From NCBI GenBank assembly GCA_030655675.1, contig JAUSPM010000213.1, positions 1 through 10,780 on the forward strand: a stretch of DNA of 10,780 nt. Direction: 5' to 3'. The notes beneath the pieces are model-generated. The model saw nothing but the letters and a program-made list of their open reading frames with translations. It was not told where the DNA came from and ran no database searches. The stretch is from Methanosarcinaceae archaeon. GTDB lineage: Archaea > Halobacteriota > Methanosarcinia > Methanosarcinales > Methanosarcinaceae. Position numbers and translations under genes: made by a program. This document shows, in pieces, positions 6,872 through 10,780 of the stretch. The first letter of the stretch is position 1. Every line of letters starts with the position of its first letter.

Positions 6872-7096
6872 ATGGACGATAAACCTAAAAATCCGATTGA
6901 AAAATTCTACAAAAATTCAGCATCAATTATTCTCGTTGTCGGAATCATAGTTACAGCCCTGCTTTTCAAAGGACTTTTGATGTTTGCCGATCAGGGCGAT
7001 CTGTTCATGGTCATCCTTATGGCAGTGGCAGTATCGGTAGTTGCATTCGTTTTGACAAAAGTAATAAGGTTAGAGATGGAAAAAAGGATCAAATGA
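6872..7096 (+). CDS. Small two-helix membrane protein, function unknown
   Basis: I do not recognise this 74-residue protein. It has a charged N-terminus (MDDKPKNPIEKFYKN, 1-15), a first hydrophobic segment at about 16-39 and a second at about 43-65. Between them is a short acidic loop with Asp40 and Asp43, and it ends in a basic tail (RLEMEKRIK). Positive charges at both ends suggest that N- and C-termini face the cytoplasm. It is the only plus-strand gene in the window, standing between gyrase and topoisomerase VI. A reasonable TATA box lies upstream, but there is no clear Shine-Dalgarno site. The ATG at 6872 is the first in the frame and the next Met is inside the first helix, so this start is favoured. 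Its last 8 bp overlap the 3' end of top6A. The regular membrane pattern and promoter argue that it is real, but no link to DNA topology is shown. Confidence 0.75.
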   Translation: MDDKPKNPIEKFYKNSASIILVVGIIVTALLFKGLLMFADQGDLFMVILMAVAVSVVAFVLTKVIRLEMEKRIK

Positions 7097-7099
7097 TCC
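7086..7099. repeat. Palindrome at the convergent gene ends
   Basis: GGATCA-AA-TGATCC, with perfect 6-bp arms. The stop codon of the membrane-protein gene (TGA, 7094-7096) is in one arm. The stop codon of top6A (TGA on the minus strand, 7089-7091) is in the other. The stem is short and has no T-run after it, so it is a weak terminator candidate. The symmetry may simply reflect two overlapping convergent stops. Confidence 0.6.
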
Positions 7100-8210
7100 C
7101 CATATCAGTCAACCTTTCAGGCAGGTACGTATCCGTCACAAAATCCAGACCCTTGCCTGCGAAAGCTTGCTGTTCTGCTTTTTTCTTTATACTAAGTTGA
7201 AGTTTGATCTGTTCTTTCCAGTAATCAGACTCAAACCTTGGATCTGTTAGTTCACTTCGAAGGGCATCTATATCCTTATCAGTCAGCTTGTCGGTTGACA
7301 GTTCGTACTCAACAATATCAGATGGCTGTACACCAATGAACTGTGCGCCCGGAGTTGCCATGTATTCCGATAGGTGTGCACTCTTAATTGCACCGTATGC
7401 AACTGATGCAAATATCCTGTATGACCATGGATCACCATCAGTGAATACCGTGACAGGTATGCCAAGTTCCTCGTTCATACGTTTGATCATACGCCTTGTA
7501 GAACGTGCAGGCTGGCCTTTAAGGTGAACAAGGATAGCATTGTATTTTTCGTCAAAACCGTTCTCTATCAGACGTGCATACATACCACCAGTCTCGATCG
7601 CAATAATGAACTTTGCATCATGGTCAAGGAATTCGATATTCTCAACATTGAATGGGATCTGATACCCGCTCTCTCCAATATCTTCCTGGCAGTGAATAAT
7701 GCGTGAACCGCGCTTTGTTTCCTCGCGTATCCTTATTGGACCGAACATCGTGGCACCGTCCTCTTCAGGTCGCATGTGGAAATATTCCCTTTGCAGACCT
7801 GTGATTATCTCAAGGTCTTCGATCAGTCTGTCACTCTCAGGCTGCTCACGGAACTTGGCTATGTCCCAGCCCTCTGATATATAATACAACTCCCTCAAGG
7901 TCGAGCCGCGATCATTTTCAAGATGGTTCTTTACAATAAAATCCACCGCATATGTACTCTTTAGCAACTGGAATGCACCTTTTACGGTCTTTGCACTCCT
8001 CTCACTCTCACGGTCGCCATATACCCACACATTGCTATCATCGTTATAGCAAATATTCGCTTTAGTACGGCTTGGAAGGCTGACATTTGGCACAACCTCA
8101 TCAAGGAACTGGTTGTATAATTTCTCTGTCAAGCCAACAAGTCGGTTCTTTGCAAGAGCATTTCGCTGTTTTTTACGATCGGCCCGATCAATTGATTCTT
8201 CATCGCTCAT
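7089..8210 (-). CDS. top6A: DNA topoisomerase VI subunit A
   Basis: This is the DNA-cleaving subunit of the type IIB topoisomerase, homologous to Spo11. With Top6B it relaxes and decatenates DNA by making two-base staggered double-strand breaks. The 373 residues hold the winged-helix/CAP domain with the catalytic tyrosine in TLRELYYIS (Tyr109/Tyr110, one of which attacks DNA). The TOPRIM domain follows, with Glu206 in AIETGGMYARL and the metal-binding Asp258 and Asp260 in FTDGDPWSYRI. Many relatives have Gly where Ser263 follows DPW here. The basic N-terminus (RADRKKQRNALAKNRL) is typical. The start ATG at 8210 directly abuts the top6B TAG stop, and GGGAG lies 8 bases before it inside top6B, pointing to translational coupling. 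The 3' end overlaps the convergent small gene by 8 bp. Confidence 0.96.
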   Translation of the reverse strand: MSDEESIDRADRKKQRNALAKNRLVGLTEKLYNQFLDEVVPNVSLPSRTKANICYNDDSNVWVYGDRESERSAKTVKGAFQLLKSTYAVDFIVKNHLENDRGSTLRELYYISEGWDIAKFREQPESDRLIEDLEIITGLQREYFHMRPEEDGATMFGPIRIREETKRGSRIIHCQEDIGESGYQIPFNVENIEFLDHDAKFIIAIETGGMYARLIENGFDEKYNAILVHLKGQPARSTRRMIKRMNEELGIPVTVFTDGDPWSYRIFASVAYGAIKSAHLSEYMATPGAQFIGVQPSDIVEYELSTDKLTDKDIDALRSELTDPRFESDYWKEQIKLQLSIKKKAEQQAFAGKGLDFVTDTYLPERLTDMGII

Positions 8211-10079
8211 CTAAACAACTCCCTTAATAGCCTTTGCACCTGTAACCATTTCCTCATCAATTCCTTCTACAATAAGATCTCCAAATCGTGCGACCTCATC
8301 CTCTGTCACTGACCCAAGTGAGTATGTCACGGCTTTTGAAGCATCGGGTGAAAGTGTCATCTTCCACACATAATCATAATCACTGCCCATTGTGATAACC
8401 TTTGATTCGGGAACCACATTTTCTGCTTTGAACGGTATCATTTCATGAAGATTGAACTCAAGAGACTTTGTACTGAAATTCTTGACCTTTATTGAAACGG
8501 TCGCCTTGCCGTCATCATCACGTCTGATATTTCTGCTTACAAGCATATTGCCCATAACTTTTGCCACGACCGGATTTATATCAGGTATCTCACGATTCAG
8601 GGTTTCTGCAAGTTTCGCTGCCATTTTTGGCAGCACTTTCTCAATAATGATCTCTTTTTCTCTTCGCTTTTTGAGATTTCCCTGCTTGGATATGAATTGG
8701 TTAAGTTTTCGTGCAACTTCCTTTATCGCAAGTTCAATTTCATCCTTGATCTCTGGAATATCTGCGATTGCATCTTTTGATTCTGATGTGAACGGCACAT
8801 TTGTGGATGCCACGTGTATCATCAAAACTGCAGGACCTGTCGGCATGCCACCACCGGGTTGGTTTAGACTGTATTGCTTCCACTTGACTGCTTCCACGGC
8901 ATGTGTGGTAACACACCCACCCTGCTGGTACAGAAGAGGCACTCGATTTGCAAATCTCAATATATCAATACGGTCGTCTTTTGAAAGATTCCCACCATAC
9001 GCTATCCCTACCTCGACAATGAATGGGCTTCCCGAATAAACCGATGCCGAGCGTGTTGTTGTTGCGATAAAATCAACGCTGTACTCTTTCTCAAGCCCTT
9101 TGTAGATCAGTTTATCCCCGATTGGTGAAAGGCAATCCGTAGGTGGTGCCATAATTTTCACCTTCTTAAACGCTTCAAGTATCTTTTTTGTCTGGTCCCT
9201 TGTAACTTCATGCGGGTCAAGTTCAGGGTCAAGTCCCGCAGCCTTGCATACTTCTTCTGCGGTCAAAAGTCCTATCTTGGTGAATGAATAACGTAAGAAC
9301 GCTCCCAATTTCTGGCGCTCTGTATAACGCATCATCTTCATGAGTGTGCCTAGTTCAATACCATGCGGATGCGGCAGGATCTCCTTTGCAGGGATTGGCA
9401 ACTTATCTGTTGCACGTTCAAAAATTATCTCATTGCCATCAGGTTCGATAAACGTGATCCGTGCATGCGGATTAACTATCGCTGTTGCCTTGAGATATTC
9501 GGATATTGACTGCCTGCGCCCCTTTACATACGTTGCTTCCATTTCCATCTCAACACGGGTGCCATGCGGACGGTCCCAGTCAACGATCTCATCTTTCAAT
9601 ATTTCTGGATCATTGGTGCTAGTATTGATCATTAGTTCAAAATGATGGGCAGGGAAATCGCGTCCAATTGTAGATATGATCTTTGTAGGACGACCTGATG
9701 TTAGTTGTGAATAGAGTACCGATGCGGAAATTCCTATACCCTGCTGACCACGACTCTGTTTGAGTGCATGAAAACGCGAACCGTACAGCAATTTTGCAAA
9801 CACTTTAGGGATCTGTTCTTTGACAATACCGGGGCCGTTATCCTCGATTATGACTGTAAGATTGTCCTTGCCTGCGCGTTCGATCTGTATTAAAATATCA
9901 GGAAGTATCTCTGCTTCCTCGCACGCATCCAGTGAATTGTCTACTGCTTCTTTAACAGTTGTTATCAGACTTCTTGGTGCAGAATCAAAACCAAGTATTT
10001 GCCGGTTCTTCTCAAAGAATTCCGCAACACTGATGGCTTGTTGTTTTTTCGCAAGTTCTTCTGCAATTGGTATTGTCAT
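8211..10079 (-). CDS. top6B: DNA topoisomerase VI subunit B
   Basis: This is the ATP-binding subunit of topoisomerase VI, which dimerises on ATP to trap a DNA segment and drive passage through the Top6A break. The 622 residues show the GHKL fold with Glu44 and Asn48 (KEAVDNSLDAC), Asp80-Gly82-Gly84 (EDNGPGI) and GQQGIG (111-116). The H2TH segment comes next, at about 230-310 (including LTAEEVCKAAGLDPELDP). The transducer domain has its ATP-sensing Lys435 in TSESKDAIA. A long helix rich in Lys and Arg (465-490) leads to a C-terminal domain (about 525-622). This fits the extra immunoglobulin-like domain described for Methanosarcina mazei Top6B and supports a Methanosarcinales source. The ATG at 10079 is the first in its frame, since an upstream stop lies about 9 codons before it. 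GGAAGAG just upstream is a modest ribosome site. Confidence 0.96.
   Translation of the reverse strand: MTIPIAEELAKKQQAISVAEFFEKNRQILGFDSAPRSLITTVKEAVDNSLDACEEAEILPDILIQIERAGKDNLTVIIEDNGPGIVKEQIPKVFAKLLYGSRFHALKQSRGQQGIGISASVLYSQLTSGRPTKIISTIGRDFPAHHFELMINTSTNDPEILKDEIVDWDRPHGTRVEMEMEATYVKGRRQSISEYLKATAIVNPHARITFIEPDGNEIIFERATDKLPIPAKEILPHPHGIELGTLMKMMRYTERQKLGAFLRYSFTKIGLLTAEEVCKAAGLDPELDPHEVTRDQTKKILEAFKKVKIMAPPTDCLSPIGDKLIYKGLEKEYSVDFIATTTRSASVYSGSPFIVEVGIAYGGNLSKDDRIDILRFANRVPLLYQQGGCVTTHAVEAVKWKQYSLNQPGGGMPTGPAVLMIHVASTNVPFTSESKDAIADIPEIKDEIELAIKEVARKLNQFISKQGNLKKRREKEIIIEKVLPKMAAKLAETLNREIPDINPVVAKVMGNMLVSRNIRRDDDGKATVSIKVKNFSTKSLEFNLHEMIPFKAENVVPESKVITMGSDYDYVWKMTLSPDASKAVTYSLGSVTEDEVARFGDLIVEGIDEEMVTGAKAIKGVV
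8219..8223 (-). promoter_or_regulatory. top6A ribosome binding site inside the end of top6B
   Basis: GGGAG on the minus strand within the last codons of top6B, eight bases before the top6A ATG. The stop and start are adjacent (TAGATG), so a terminating ribosome can restart directly. This favours balanced subunit synthesis. Confidence 0.7.
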
Positions 10080-10147
10080 ACTCTCTTCCGTTTTTCTATA
10101 ATGTTATCAATATCATTTTTTTCTAAAACCAGTGCAGTGTTAGATTC

Positions 10148-10381
10148 TCACTGCAGTTCAGCACCAACGATCGTCTGGGTTGCTGTTACTGATTCAATAC
10201 TCCTGATATTATCTACAATATTGTTCAGGATACCCATGTCAATAACATCCATAATGACTACAAAATCATATTCACCAAATACATGGTATACATCCTTGAT
10301 GCCATCGATACTACGCAATTCGTTGTATGTTACCTTTTCCTTTCCAGGCAACACATTTACCATTGTAACTCCAATTACCAT
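10148..10381 (-). CDS. Stand-alone Lrp/AsnC-type RAM (ligand-binding) domain protein
   Basis: This 77-residue protein is only the C-terminal effector domain of the Lrp/AsnC family, with no helix-turn-helix. The ferredoxin-like beta-alpha-beta-beta-alpha-beta pattern is visible: VIGVTMVNVLPG (2-13), a helix at 14-25, IDGIKDVYHVFGEYDFVVIMDV (25-46) with the family turn GEYDF, a helix at 49-61, and the closing strand VTATQTIVGAEL (65-76). Such proteins form rings or dimers, bind amino acids, and can pair with full-length Lrp proteins. The target here is unknown. The start at 10381 has GTGA six bases upstream. An alternative Met7 would remove most of the first strand and is unlikely. It lies 68 bp before top6B on the same strand and is probably the first gene of that operon. 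After its TGA stop, the same frame stays open for 23 codons to the top6B start. Confidence 0.88.
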   Translation of the reverse strand: MVIGVTMVNVLPGKEKVTYNELRSIDGIKDVYHVFGEYDFVVIMDVIDMGILNNIVDNIRSIESVTATQTIVGAELQ

Positions 10382-10410
10382 TTATATCACTAAACATAAG
10401 TGGAGTGCAA

Positions 10411-10420
10411 GATATTTATT
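10411..10420 (-). promoter_or_regulatory. Candidate TATA box for the RAM-top6B-top6A operon
   Basis: AATAAATATC on the minus strand, centred about 35 bases before the ATG at 10381. Initiation about 25 bases downstream would give a leader of only some 10 bases, which is common in archaea. The local DNA is AT-rich, so this is only a candidate. Confidence 0.4.
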
Positions 10421-10471
10421 AGTTTTTACTTGACTACAAGTTTTAACTGCAAATACCATTTGACAGCAACA

Positions 10472-10505
10472 CACCGTGAAAGTAGGGCGCGTTGTTAACA
10501 CGGTG
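10472..10505. repeat. Inverted repeat CACCGTG/CACGGTG
   Basis: Perfect 7-bp arms (10472-10478 and 10499-10505) around a 20-base loop. The arms are also near-direct repeats, since both are followed by AAA (CACSGTGAAA). It lies between the RAM-gene promoter and the rightward promoter at 10542-10556, so it could be an operator or a hairpin. Its role is unknown. Confidence 0.5.
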
Positions 10506-10530
10506 AAACATATAGAAAAACATTCTACCG

Positions 10531-10577
10531 ATATCTGTTATAAAAATTATATAAATCCGAATATATGCAACAGATAT
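10531..10577. promoter_or_regulatory. Operator-like inverted repeat around a TATA box
   Basis: ATATCTGTT (10531-10539) and AACAGATAT (10569-10577) are perfect 9-bp inverted copies flanking the TATA box at 10547-10556. A third half-site, TATCTG, occurs at 10592-10597 and pairs with CAGATA at 10571-10576. Repeated half-sites around a promoter are the usual look of a dimeric or multimeric repressor target. The protein is not identifiable from this sequence. Confidence 0.5.
10542..10556 (+). promoter_or_regulatory. Strong BRE/TATA promoter reading rightward
   Basis: AAAAA (BRE-like) followed by TTATATAAAT at 10547-10556 is the best archaeal promoter match in the right-hand gap. Initiation would fall near 10578-10582, just before a perfect 12-bp stem. 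No start codon with a useful frame follows inside the window, so it probably drives a noncoding RNA or the leader of a gene beyond the edge. Confidence 0.5.
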
Positions 10578-10690
10578 ATATACAATTAATGTATCTGAGA
10601 AGTTGTGAGCGGGTTATTCTTTTTAACAACCCCCACTCCCCAACCCGCTCACATTCATCTTTTGGGAAGTGCTTTATAATTCTTTTTTTT
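10578..10690 (+). ncRNA. Possible small structured RNA or regulated leader
   Basis: Predicted from signals only. After the TATA box at 10547-10556 comes a perfect 12-bp inverted repeat, TGTGAGCGGGTT (10604-10615) with AACCCGCTCACA (10642-10653), enclosing a 26-base loop rich in T then C. Thirty bases later is a T8 run (10683-10690) suitable for archaeal termination. The left arm can also pair with the nearer AACCCCC at 10628-10634, so two exclusive folds are possible. There is no coding frame of note, and the stem stands out in AT-rich DNA. I do not recognise a known family. It could instead be a DNA protein-binding site or an attenuator for a gene to the right. Confidence 0.35.
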
Positions 10691-10693
10691 GGT

Positions 10694-10719
10694 AACTTAT
10701 AATTTTAACTTATAATTTT
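10694..10719. repeat. Tandem duplication of a 13-bp AT-rich unit
   Basis: AACTTATAATTTT occurs twice head to tail (10694-10706 and 10707-10719) without mismatch. Each copy contains TTATAA, which resembles a TATA box, so it might be a doubled promoter element for a gene beyond 10780. Another TATA-like stretch, AAATATATAAGA, lies near 10762. Confidence 0.6.
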
Positions 10720-10780
10720 AGGTTCTCTTTAACATCGAGTGGGCAATGCTACCAATTTTGACAAATATATAAGATATTTT

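Noticed and set aside
8452..9039. 195-codon plus-strand frame antisense to top6B
   Set aside because: It is a shadow frame over a well-supported gene, with no promoter or ribosome site specific to it.
10148..10150. UGA in the RAM gene as a selenocysteine codon
   Set aside because: No selenocysteine system is expected in Methanosarcinales, the residue would lie after the complete fold, and no SECIS-like structure was seen.
10621..10655. G-quadruplex on the minus strand of the stem-loop region
   Set aside because: Only three runs of three or more G are present (GGG, GGGG, GGGGG). A standard four-run quadruplex is not supported.
10382..10780. tRNA or known riboswitch in the right-hand gap
   Set aside because: I looked for a cloverleaf, T-loop GTTCRA and known conserved cores and found none that fit.

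Overview
This window is from an archaeon, most likely a methanogen or methanotroph of the Methanosarcinales (Methanosarcina, Methanococcoides, Methanolobus, Methanohalophilus or a related ANME-2/3 lineage). Archaeal topoisomerase VI (Top6A plus a Top6B with an apparent C-terminal extra domain) sits beside a bacterial-type DNA gyrase (GyrB/GyrA). Intergenic DNA is AT-rich with TTTATATR-like TATA boxes, and the PLP synthase is the PdxS/PdxT type. The genus is an inference from gene content, not from a database match.

Layout: (i) 1-395 has no convincing gene and carries three short GC-rich palindromes. (ii) 396-1958 encodes, on the minus strand, PdxS followed by PdxT, the two subunits of the DXP-independent PLP synthase. 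A U-rich tract lies between them. (iii) 2091-6598 encodes gyrB then gyrA on the minus strand, tightly spaced, with a hairpin after gyrA. GyrA has an extra N-terminal acidic extension made of LDSD-type repeats encoded by a 12-bp tandem DNA repeat. (iv) 6599-6871 is an AT-rich divergent promoter region. (v) 6872-7096 (plus strand) encodes an unrecognised 74-residue protein with two membrane segments. It ends tail-to-tail with top6A inside a small palindrome. (vi) 7089-10381 (minus strand) is a probable operon: a stand-alone Lrp/AsnC-type RAM domain protein, then top6B, then top6A. (vii) 10382-10780 has no gene, but it holds a good BRE/TATA promoter flanked by inverted half-sites, a perfect 12-bp stem, a T8 run and a 13-bp tandem repeat. 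Together these suggest a small structured RNA or a regulated leader on the plus strand.

Functionally, the centre is a DNA-topology cluster. Gyrase introduces negative supercoils using ATP, while topoisomerase VI relaxes and decatenates. The RAM protein may bind an amino acid or modulate a full-length Lrp regulator, but no sequence here proves a link to topology. The pdx genes look like ordinary neighbours. All catalytic residues that I checked are present, so all four topoisomerase subunits and both PLP synthase subunits look intact.
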